Assembly: GCF_030064125.1 (NCBI RefSeq)
Contig: NZ_CP125957.1
Span: 4,516,001-4,580,000 of the forward strand
Origin: Pseudomonas sp. G2-4
GTDB taxonomy: Bacteria; Pseudomonadota; Gammaproteobacteria; Pseudomonadales; Pseudomonadaceae
Direction: 5' to 3'
Length of the DNA: 64,000 bases
Position numbers and translations under genes: made by a program. A model generated the notes under the pieces. It saw only the letters and a list, made by a program, of their open reading frames with translations, ran no database searches and was not told the DNA's origin. Below, one piece after another: positions 6,728-16,600 of the stretch (position 1 is its first letter; each line of letters starts with the position of its first letter).

Positions 6728-9178
6728 ATGCCAGCAACTCCGGGGATTCCACGTTTTACCAAGGCACTGATCATGCGCCGTTTGCTGCAACCAGGCTTCA
6801 GTGCCACCGCGTTCAGCCTGGCACTCGCCTTGCCGTTCAGTGCACAGGTCCAGGCCCAGGAGGCCGACCTCAACATTGCGGCGCAGTCGCTGTCCAGCGC
6901 ACTGCAGGTGTTGAGCAAGCAATCGAACATGCAAGTGCTCTACAGCGCTGATGATGTCCAAGGCCTGCGCAGCCAGCCGGTGAGCGGCCGGTTGTCGCCT
7001 GCCCAGGCACTGTCGCAGATGCTGGTGGGGACCGGCGTCATGTTCACCGTTCAGGGCAACACCGTCACCGTACGCGCCAGGACCGCGGGCGATTCGCTGG
7101 AGCTGGGCGCCACCACCATCACTGGCAAGGCTGCGGAAACCGCCTACGGCCCGGTGGAAGGCTATGTCGCCACCCGCAGCGCCACCGGCACCAAGACCGA
7201 CACACCGATCACGGAAATCCCGCAGACCATCAACGTGGTCACCGCCGACCAGATCGCCACCCAGGGTGCCCGTAACCTGACCCAGGCCTTGCGCTACACG
7301 CCGGGCCTGAACACAGGCGGTTTCACCGACCGCAACGCCATCGCCGATGAAATCACCAGCCGTGGTTTCTCGCCGACGCCGCTGTACCTCGACGGCGCCT
7401 ACCTGCCCTACGCTGGCAGCCTCGGCGGCGCGCCGCAGATCGACCCGTATACCCTGGAGCGCATCGAAGTGCTCAAGGGGCCATCATCGGTGCTCTACGG
7501 GCAGAACCAACCAGGCGGCCTGATCAATATGGTTTCCAAGCGCCCAACCACTGAACAGCGCAGCCAGATCAAACTGGGCGCGGGCAGCTACAACCGAGTC
7601 AATGGCGCGTTTGACACCAGCGGCCCGATCGACGACCAGAAGGAATTCAGCTACCGCGTGATTGGCGTAGCGAAAAAAGGCAACCAGCAGGTCGATCACA
7701 CCCACAGCGAGCGCATGTTGCTGGCGCCGAGCCTGACCTGGACGCCCAATGACGACACGTCCTTGACCGTACTGGCACAGATCCAGAAGGATGACGGCCT
7801 GGAGGACTACCAGGCCCTGCCCCGGATCGGTTCCCTGGAGCGCGGCCCCAATGGCCAGCGCATCGACCGGGACTTCTTCTCCGGTGACTCGAGGTGGAAC
7901 GACTACAAGCGTGACCAGTTCATCCTGGGCTATGACTTCAGCCACGATCTAACCGAAGACCTGACGTTCCGCTCCACTGCGCGTTATACCGATGTGCGGG
8001 ACCAGTATAAGGGCTTCTACCTGCGCAGCTTTGTCACCACCGGCGGCGTGACCGACCAGACCCAGGCCAACCGCGTCAAGCTCGACTGGCGACAGCACAA
8101 CACCGCCTACACCATCGATAACAACGTCGAGTACAAATTCAACACCGGCGCCCTGGAGCACACCACCCTCGCGGGCGTGGACTATCGCCACTTCAACCGT
8201 AAATACGATGGCTACAACGCCTACAACGTAGTGCCAATCAATCTGTACGGCAGCAACAACAACTACGACACCAGCAGCGTGATCCCGACGCTGGACACCC
8301 AATGGGACAACACCGTTCGCCAGACCGGCGTCTACCTGCAGGACCAGATCAAGCTGGACAAGTGGATCCTGACCGTGGGTGGCCGCCAGGACTGGGCCGA
8401 AGTGGATAACAAGGACTTGCTGGCGGGCACTGTCTCCTCGCTGCGTGACAACAAGTTCACCGGTCGCATCGGCCTGACCTATGTCACTGACTTCGGCCTG
8501 GCACCGTACATCAGCTATTCCGAGTCCTTCCTGCCCACCTTGGGCACAGACGCTGCCGGCGAGTCCTTCAAGCCGACCGAGGGCGAGCAATACGAAGTGG
8601 GTGTGAAGTACCAGCCGTTCGACAAGACGCTGATCACCGCCTCGGTGTTCCAGATCAAACAGAAAAACCTGGTGACCGCCGATCCGGCAGACCCGCAGAA
8701 CTCGATCCAGTCCGGCCAAGTACGCTCGCGCGGCGTTGAACTGGAAGTCAAATCATCCATCGACAACGTTGACGTGATAGGCGCTGCGACCTACCTCGAC
8801 TCTTTCTACACCAAGGACAACTACGGCAACGAGGACAACCGCAGCGAGCAACAAGCGCCGTTCTCCGCTACTTTGTGGGTCAACTACCACTTCACCCAGG
8901 CCACCCTCAATGGCCTGACCTTCGGCGCAGGCGCCCGCCACACCGGACGCAAACCGGGCGACGCGGCCAACTCGTTCGACGTCCCGGCCTTCACCGTGTT
9001 CGACACCACCATCAGCTATGACATGGGCAAGGCCACCTCAAGCCTGCGTGGCGTCACCACCAGCCTGAACGTGCAGAACGTCTTCGACCGCGAGTACGTG
9101 TCCCACTGCAACTACTCGTTCGGCTGCTACTACGGCCAGGAACGCGTGGCCTCGCTGGACGTGACCTACGACTTCTAA
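6728..9178 (+). CDS. fpvA: FpvA, TonB-dependent ferripyoverdine receptor and signal transducer
   Basis: This outer-membrane receptor imports ferripyoverdine using TonB energy. The chosen ATG at 6728 gives 816 aa with a signal peptide cleaved near AQVQA (about residue 43). TTG/ATG starts at 6677/6680 are possible but have weaker ribosome sites. Residues about 46-112 form an STN (secretin/TonB N-terminal) domain, which marks receptors that also signal to an anti-sigma factor. The plug follows (TEIPQTINVVTADQI, then GPSSVLYGQNQPGGLINMVSK). A 22-strand barrel ends in DVTYDF with the expected terminal Phe. No fpvR or fpvI gene lies nearby in this window. It sits next to pvdE and the NRPS genes, so it most likely recognises the pyoverdine built here. 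Confidence 0.93.
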   Translation: MPATPGIPRFTKALIMRRLLQPGFSATAFSLALALPFSAQVQAQEADLNIAAQSLSSALQVLSKQSNMQVLYSADDVQGLRSQPVSGRLSPAQALSQMLVGTGVMFTVQGNTVTVRARTAGDSLELGATTITGKAAETAYGPVEGYVATRSATGTKTDTPITEIPQTINVVTADQIATQGARNLTQALRYTPGLNTGGFTDRNAIADEITSRGFSPTPLYLDGAYLPYAGSLGGAPQIDPYTLERIEVLKGPSSVLYGQNQPGGLINMVSKRPTTEQRSQIKLGAGSYNRVNGAFDTSGPIDDQKEFSYRVIGVAKKGNQQVDHTHSERMLLAPSLTWTPNDDTSLTVLAQIQKDDGLEDYQALPRIGSLERGPNGQRIDRDFFSGDSRWNDYKRDQFILGYDFSHDLTEDLTFRSTARYTDVRDQYKGFYLRSFVTTGGVTDQTQANRVKLDWRQHNTAYTIDNNVEYKFNTGALEHTTLAGVDYRHFNRKYDGYNAYNVVPINLYGSNNNYDTSSVIPTLDTQWDNTVRQTGVYLQDQIKLDKWILTVGGRQDWAEVDNKDLLAGTVSSLRDNKFTGRIGLTYVTDFGLAPYISYSESFLPTLGTDAAGESFKPTEGEQYEVGVKYQPFDKTLITASVFQIKQKNLVTADPADPQNSIQSGQVRSRGVELEVKSSIDNVDVIGAATYLDSFYTKDNYGNEDNRSEQQAPFSATLWVNYHFTQATLNGLTFGAGARHTGRKPGDAANSFDVPAFTVFDTTISYDMGKATSSLRGVTTSLNVQNVFDREYVSHCNYSFGCYYGQERVASLDVTYDF

Positions 9179-9192
9179 ACAACACCCACACA

Positions 9193-9219
9193 AAAAACCG
9201 GGCGTGGCCCGGTTTTTTT
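9193..9219 (+). terminator. Rho-independent terminator after fpvA
   Basis: An AAACCGGGC / GCCCGGTTT stem with a T run lies 15 bp after the fpvA stop. Confidence 0.85.
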
Positions 9220-9294
9220 GTGCTTGCCAATCCTGAAACCTTCCCACAGAGGATTTGTGGCATATGCAAATCCTGAGACCACTCCAAAAATAAC

Positions 9295-9384
9295 TGTGGG
9301 AGCGAGCTTGCTCGCGATAGCGGTGGGTCAGCCAGCATTTGAGGTGACTGATACACCGCTATCGCGAGCAAGCTCGCTCCCACA
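9295..9384. repeat. Type-A REP doublet (inverted pair)
   Basis: TGTGGGAGCGAGCTTGCTCG and its inverted complement are separated by about 40 bp, between the convergent fpvA and esterase genes. A short direct repeat (CAAATCCTGAGACCACTCCA, near 9267) recurs as AATCCTGAGACCACTCCA near 9418 on the other side, so the REP unit looks inserted into a duplicated target. Confidence 0.88.
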
Positions 9385-9459
9385 GGGGTCTCCCACAGGG
9401 GTCTTTGGCGTGTGAAAAATCCTGAGACCACTCCAAATAACTGTGGAAATGGTGGCGTT

Positions 9460-10422
9460 TCAGGCGGCCAGTGCAGTCCGCAACGCTTGGCTCAATTGCG
9501 CGTACACCTCGTCAATCTCCGGCACCACGCCCTGCAAGCGCAGGTAGTCGTGAATCAAGCCGGTGTATTCGATCAGCTCCACCGTCACCCCCTGTTCCTG
9601 CAAGCGTCGGGCGTAGGCACGGCCTTCATCGAGCAGCGGATCATGGCCGGCCAATGCGATCAAGGCCGGAGCCATGCCCTGGTGGGTCGGCGCGAGCAAC
9701 GGCGAGAAGCGCCAGTCCAGGCGATCGGTGGGCTCATTGGCGTAATGCCGATAGAACCACTCCAGGGTTTCGCTCTCCAGCAGGTAGCCTTCGCCGAACA
9801 GCTCGGTGGAGGGGCTGCTGGTGGACGCATCGGTCACCGGATAGCAGAGCAATTGAAAGCACGGTTTGATCGCCAGGGAGGCGGGTTCCAGGGCCGATTG
9901 CAGCGCCAGCACCGTCGCCAGTGTCGCCCCGACGCTGTCGCCGCCGAACGCCACGCGGCTGACGTCCAGGCCTTCGGTGTGTGCCTGCCGTGCCAGCCAG
10001 TCGAGGGCGTCGGCGCCGTCGTTCAGCGGGCTCGGGAAGGTGTGTTCCGGGGCCAGGCGATAGCCCACCGACAACACCGCGCACGGTGTCCGGGCGCAGA
10101 ATTCGCGGCAGACGCCGTCATGGGATTCCAGGCTGCCGACCACATAACCACCGCCATGAAAGTACACCAGCACCGGCAGCGCCTGGGCCGAAGCCGTGGC
10201 GGGACGATACAGACGCAGCGCCAGCGTCGCGCCGTCACGGGCCGTGAATGAGTGAGCTGCGCACTGCACATCCGCCGGAGCGCCCCAGCGCAATTGCACG
10301 GTGGTGCGCTCGAACGCCTCACGAGCCTGGGCCGGCGTCGACAGATGAAACGGCCCGGGACCATCAGCCTGGCTTTCCTCGGCCAGGTCGAGGAAGGCGT
10401 TGAGTTCTGGATGCAGGGACAT
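9460..10422 (-). CDS. Alpha/beta hydrolase of the HSL (lipase/esterase) family, downstream of pvdD
   Basis: The 320-aa product is a soluble esterase-type alpha/beta hydrolase. It has the HGGG oxyanion motif (residues 89-92), nucleophile Ser163 in GDSVG, an acid in GHDPLLDEG and a catalytic His in GLIHDYL, so the full triad is present. The family hydrolyses esters and lactones; the substrate here is unknown. The ATG at 10422 has a good ribosome site (AAGGA). It is the next gene after pvdD on the same strand, separated by 189 bp containing a REP doublet, and no PvdS box is seen before it. Because pvdD lacks a terminal thioesterase, a role in releasing or trimming the peptide is possible but unproven. 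It could equally be an unrelated esterase. Confidence 0.85.
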   Translation of the reverse strand: MSLHPELNAFLDLAEESQADGPGPFHLSTPAQAREAFERTTVQLRWGAPADVQCAAHSFTARDGATLALRLYRPATASAQALPVLVYFHGGGYVVGSLESHDGVCREFCARTPCAVLSVGYRLAPEHTFPSPLNDGADALDWLARQAHTEGLDVSRVAFGGDSVGATLATVLALQSALEPASLAIKPCFQLLCYPVTDASTSSPSTELFGEGYLLESETLEWFYRHYANEPTDRLDWRFSPLLAPTHQGMAPALIALAGHDPLLDEGRAYARRLQEQGVTVELIEYTGLIHDYLRLQGVVPEIDEVYAQLSQALRTALAA

Positions 10423-10488
10423 CGCAGGGGTTCCTTATGAAAAAACCATGGGTAAATAAGATGAGCCACTCAGACTCATGCAAAACCC

Positions 10489-10601
10489 TGTGGCGAGGGA
10501 GCTTGCTCCCGCTGGGTCGCGAAGCGGCCCCAAGCATTTTGTCTTGAAACAAAAATTTGGGCCTGCTGCGCAGTCCAGCGGGAGCAAGCTCCCTCGCCAC
10601 A
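10489..10601. repeat. Type-B REP doublet between pvdD and the esterase gene
   Basis: TGTGGCGAGGGAGCTTGCTC and its inverted copy are separated by a ~60-bp spacer. The hairpin would end or protect the very long NRPS mRNA. No thioesterase remnant is visible in this gap. Confidence 0.9.
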
Positions 10602-10611
10602 GGAGCAAGAC

Positions 10612-13600
10612 TTAAGCCGCCTGCGCCACGCAGTGCTCGATCAACGCTTCCAGTTCCTCCTGGTACGCGCGCATCAATCCCTCGACGGTCTCGGCCCGGT
10701 AACGACGGGTACTGAAGATGCAACGCAGCGCCAGGCGCCCGTCGTACACCTGCCCCACCACTTCCAGCCAGTTGCCCAACGCCGCGTGGGGGCTGTAGCA
10801 GCTGCCGTAGCTTTCGGCCGCCGGTACCAGCAAGGCCTTGTCGTCGAAGCTCTGGTCGAACTGCCCCAGGTAATTGAACGTCACACGCGCCTGAGGCGCC
10901 TGGCCCAGGGTCCCGGCCATCTGCTCGCCACTCATGTGACGCAACACGCCGTAACCCAAGCCTTTGTTCGGCACGGCGGCCAACTGCCGCTGCACCGCGC
11001 GCACCGAAGTGCCGATGTCGGCATCCGGGTCCGGCGCCAGGCGCACCGGGAACATGCTGGTGAACCAGCCCAAGGTGCGGCTCAGGTCGATGTCCTTGAC
11101 CAAGTCCTCGCGACCATGTCCCTCAAGCTGGATCAGCACCGAAGGCTGCTGGCTCCAACGGCACAGCACCCTACTCAGGGCTGCCAACAGCACGTCGTTG
11201 ATCTGCGTCTGGTAGACCGCCGGCACCTGTTTGAGCAACTGCTGGGTGTGTTGCTCCGACAAGCCCAGATGCGCGACCGACTGGAACTGCACCTGGTTCT
11301 TGCCCCGTGGGTTGTCACACGGCAACTCACCGCCCGACGGGTCGATCTGCTCCAGCCACCAGGTCTTCTCCTCGGCCGGATAAGCCGCCGCATAGGCTTG
11401 CAGGCCCTCGGCCCAGGCCCGGTAGCTGCTGGTGCGAATCGGCAGGCTCGGTAGCTGGCCGTTGCTGTAGGCCTCGTAAGCCGTCTGCAGATCCTGCAGC
11501 AGCAAACGCCACGACACCGTGTCGATGACTAGGTGATGGATGACCATCAGCACGCGGATTTCGCCGCTGCCCATGGTCACATGAGCAGTGCGCCACACCG
11601 GGCCGTTCTGCAGGTCGAGGCTGCGTTGCACCTGTTCGGCGTAAAGCTCGAGCCCAGCCTCGTCGGCCACTTGGTGCTGCCACAGCAAGGGCTCGCTGGC
11701 CCATTGCGCCTGCATCTCCTCCAGCGGCTGGTAGTGCTGCAAATGACGTCCGCCGACCTCGCAAAAGCGCAGGCGCAGTGCGTCGTGCTGCTGCAGCATG
11801 GCGCGCAACGCCAGCTCCAGGGCCGTCAGGTTCAACGCTTGGCGGGCACACAGCATCAGCGCCTGGTTGTAATGATGCGGTTCGCTCATGCGCTGGTCGA
11901 ACAGCCATTGTTGGATCGGGATCAGGTTGAATTGCCCTGCGGCGGCCACTTGGGTCACATCCTCGACCGTCACCGCGAGCGTGTTAGAACGCTGGTCGAA
12001 AATCGCTTCGATGGTCTGGCCGCGCATCAGGTCCCGCAGTTTGAGCTCCATCTTCAATTCAGTGTGGTTACGCACTCGCGACACCACTTGCAGGCTGAGG
12101 ATCGAGTCACCGCCAAGCTCGAAGAAATTGTCCGTGATGCCCACCCGCTCGACTTGCAACACCTCGGCCCAGACCTCGGCCAGCAATTGCTCGTCACGGT
12201 TGCGCCCGGGCACGTACTCGGCACTCCTGAATTCCGGCTCCGGCAGGGCCCGGCGATCCAGCTTGCCGTTCGGGGTAACCGGCAGCGCATCCAGGCAAAT
12301 CACCTGCGCCGGCACCATGTAGTCCGGCAGTTGCAGGCGCAGTTCAGCCTTGAGCCGGTCGCCAATGGCCACACCGTCGGGAGTGACCACGTAGCCAATC
12401 AGTTGCTTGCCCGATGCACTGTCGCGGGCGATCACCAGCGCGTCGCTGACGTCGGTCAACTGGCGCAGGCTGGCCTCGACCTCACCCAATTCGATCCGGA
12501 AACCCCGCACCTTGATCTGGTGATCGATGCGCCCGACGTAATCGAGCACGCCATCGACACGTTGGCGCACCAGGTCGCCACTGCGGTACAGGCGATCGCC
12601 CGGCTGGCCGAACGGATCCGGCACAAAGCGCTCGGCGCTCAGGTCGGCGCGACGATGGTAGCCACGGGCGATGCCCTGGCCGCCGATGTACAGCTCGCCG
12701 GCGATGCCTGGCGGCAGTGGGTTGAGGTTGTCGTCGAGCACGTACAAGGCCCGCTCGCCCACGGCACGTCCAATCGGCGCATAAGCGGCTTCACAGCGTT
12801 CGCTGACCGGCACCTTCCACAGCATCGGCGTGACCACGGTTTCGGTCGGGCCATAGCCATTGGTGAAGAATTCTGGCCGCAGCGCCGCTTTCACTTGCTC
12901 GAAGGTCTGGTCCGGGACCGCATCGCCACCGAAGCAATAGACCCGCACCGGCGGCGGTGCCAACTGGCTGTTGGCAGCGTATTCGGCCAGTTGCTTGAGG
13001 TAGGCCGGCGGGAAGCAGGCGATGGTAATGCCGTGCCGGTGCAAGGCGTCGAAAGTCTGTTCTGGCGTCCACAGCGCCCCGTCGCGAATCACCAGGGTGC
13101 CGCCGCTGAACAGCGTGCTCAGCCAGCGTTCGTGAGCGCCATCGAAGGCGAACGACATGAAATGCAGCTCACGGGTGCGTTCGTCCATGTCATACAGCCG
13201 GGCGATGGCCTGGCAATGCATGCTCATCGGCCCGTGTGCGACGGCGACGCCTTTGGGCCGACCGGTGGAGCCCGAGGTGTAGATCAGGTAGGCCAGGTTG
13301 CCGCCGAGCAAACCACTGCGCGGAGCCTGCTCGCTGTAGCCATGGCTGTCGAATTCATCGATGACCAACTGAGCCAGGCCGGCAGATTCGGGCAAACGCG
13401 CCTGTACCTGGCTGTGGGTCAGCAGCAGTGCCATGGCCGAGTCCTGGATCATGAACGCCAGGCGCTCAGGCGGATAGTCGATATCCAGCGGCACGTAGGC
13501 CGAACCGCTTTTCATCACCGCCAGCAAGGCGACGACCATTTCCACCGAACGCTCCAGGGCCACGCCGACCACGACTTCCGGACCGGCACCGAGTTCGATC

Positions 13601-16600
13601 AGACGGTGGGCCAGGCGATTGGCCCGGCGCTCCAGTTCGCCATGACTCAACGATTCGTTGCCACACACCAACGCCGTGGCATGCGGACGTGATTGGCTGT
13701 GACGGGCAATCAGCTCCGGCAGCAACTGCGTCGGGTACCCGGCGTTCGGCGCCGCGCTCCACTGCTCGAAAGCCCGCCATTGGTCCGCCGACAAACGCTG
13801 CAAGTTACCCAGGCAGGCATGCGGCGCCAGGATCATCGCTTCCAGCGTGTCTTCCATCGTACGGCGGATCTGCTCCACCGCTTGCACACTGAAGGCGCTG
13901 CGCAGGAACAGGTACTCGATGGACAGCTGTTCGCCGAGGTTCACCGCCAGGTCCATGGGGAAGTTGGTCACGTCGTGATTGCGCGACTCGCCAAAGCTCA
14001 GGCCCGTGTCCTGTTGATCGCCCAGGCGCTCATCGATGGGGTAGTTCTCGAAAACGATGATGCTGTCGAACAGCCCCTGCCCGCCCTGGCCCGACCAGCG
14101 CTGGATGTCCGCGAGCGGCGCATGGGCGTGTTCGCGCAGATCCAGGTTATAGGCCTGCAACTGTTGCAACCACAGGTTCAGCGGTTGCTCGGGGTCCAGC
14201 GTCTGGATCACCGGCAGCGTATTGATGAACAAGCCAAGAATGTTATCGGCGTTGGCCAACCCCGCTGGACGCCCGGCGACGGTGGCACCGAACACCACGG
14301 TGTCTTGTCCGGTAAAGCGTTGCAGCAACAGCAGCCACGCCCCCTGGATCAAGGTGTTGGGCGTGATCTGCCAGGCGCGGCAAGCCTGTTGCAGGCGTTC
14401 GGTCTGCACCGCGTCCCAGCGCGAATACAGCGCCTCGTGCCCGGGCAAGGCGTCGATGTGGCGCGGGAACATCGCCTGGTTGAGCGACGTCGCCTGTTCC
14501 AATGTATCGAGGCGGCTGCGCCAGAAGCGCTCCAGGGCGCCCTGGTCCTGGCGTTGCAACCAGTCGATGAACTCGCGGTAGCGACCGTTGCGGCCCTGGA
14601 CCTGACCATGGGCGTAGAACTGCAGCACTTCACCGAACAGCCGTGAGCTGCTCCAGCCGTCCATCAGGATGTGATGACAGGTCCAGATCATCTGGTAGCG
14701 GTCGTCTTCCAGGCGCAGCAGCAACACCCGTTGCAGCGGCGCACGGCTCAGGTCAAAACCGGCCAGGTAGTCGGCCGTCGCCCGCTCGCCGATCGCTTGT
14801 TCGCTGATGTCCTGTCCACGCCAGTCTTCAATCTGCAAAGGCAGCTCAACGTGGCGATGAACGATTTGCAGCGGCGTGCTCAAGCCGTCCTGCCAGTGGA
14901 AACTGGTGCGCAGGATGTCTTCGCGTTCGATCACCGATGTCCAGGCGCGGGCGAAACGCTCGGTGTCCAGGCCATGCACCGGCAGGCTTATCTGGTTGAT
15001 GTACAAGCCGGAGCTGTCGTCGGCCAGGGTATGGAACAGCATGCCGTCCTGCATCGGCGACAGCGGATAGATGTCCTCCACGTGCTGCACGGGCACCGGC
15101 AAGCCGTCGAGTTGCGCCTGGGTCAGGCGGGCCAGGGGGAAGTCCGATGGCGTCAGGCCCTGGTGCTCTTCGGTGCAGCAATGTTCGATCAATTGCTGCA
15201 AGGCCACGGCATAGGCATCGGCCAATTGCTGCAGGACAGCTTCGTCGAAGACATCACGACTGAAGGTCCAGTCGAGGGACAACTGGCCATTGAAGACCCG
15301 GCCGTCGATGGTCAGCCAGTTGCCCAGCGCCACGTCATCGCCATGGCCTGCGCCACTGCCCTCCTCACTGGGCGCGAACAGCGCCTGTTCATCGAAACTC
15401 TGGTCGAACTGCCCCAGGTAATTGAAGGTGATCCGGGCCTGCGGCAGCTTCGCCAGGCGCTGTTGCACCGCCGGCTCACCGAGGTAACGCAGGACACCGT
15501 AGCCCAAGCCCTTGTTCGGCACCGCACGCAGTTGCTCCTTGATCCGCTTGATCGACTCGGCGCAATCGGTGGCCGGCGTCAGCAGGACCGGGAACAAGCT
15601 GGTGAACCAGCCAACGGTACGGCTCAGGTCGATGCCGTCGAACAACTCTTCGCGGCCATGGCCTTCGAGCTGGACCAGGCACGCCGGCTGCCCGGTCCAT
15701 TGGCAGATGACCTGGGCCAAGGCACTGAGCAACAGATCGTTGACCTGGGTGCGATAGGCCGTTGGCGCCTGCTTGAGCAGGCGCTGGGTCTGCTGGGGGT
15801 CCAGGCGGGTCGTCACCGACCGGCCATGCACCGACGCCTGGCTGCCTTCGGGACGTGTGCGCGGCAAGGGCGGCAGGCCCTGGTCGAGTTGTCCGGTCCA
15901 GTAATCCAGTTCCCGATTCAGGGTTTCGCTGTGGGCGTAGTCCTGTAACCGAGCGGCCCAGGTCTTGAACGCCGTCGATTTGGCCGGCAGGGACACCGCC
16001 TGGTTTGCAAGCCGTTGGCGGTAGGCGGTCTGCAGGTCTTCCAACAGCACCCGCCACGACACACCGTCCATGACCAGGTGGTGAATCGCCAGGTGCAGCC
16101 GCGAACTGCCGTCCTGCACCGCGATCAGGCTGCAACGCAACAACGGCCCCTGTTGCAGGTCGAGGCTGCGTTGCGCCTGGTCGGCGATGAGTAGGATCTC
16201 ATCGGTGTTTTCGGCGCTGCGCTGCCATACCTGCGACGACTGGGCGTCCACGGCCTGGTGGCTGGCGTGCCAGCGGCCGTCATCTGCCTGGGTGAAGCGC
16301 AGGCGCAGTGCATCGTGGTGGGCGACTACGTGGTCGAGGGCTTGTTGCAGGCAGGCGATATCCAGGGTTTCCCGCGGGGTCAGCATGACCGACTGGTTCC
16401 AATGCCCGCGGTGCGCAATGTCGCTGGCGAAAAACCAGTGCTGCATCGGTACCATCAGGCTGTCACCACTGACCGGGGCCTGGTCGATGCGGTCTTCATC
16501 GGCGGCCGTGGCGACCCGCGCCAGGGCCTGGATGTTCTGGTGCAGGAACAGGTCCTTGGGGGTCAGTCCGATGCCTTGTTGGCGGGCGCGACTGACCACT

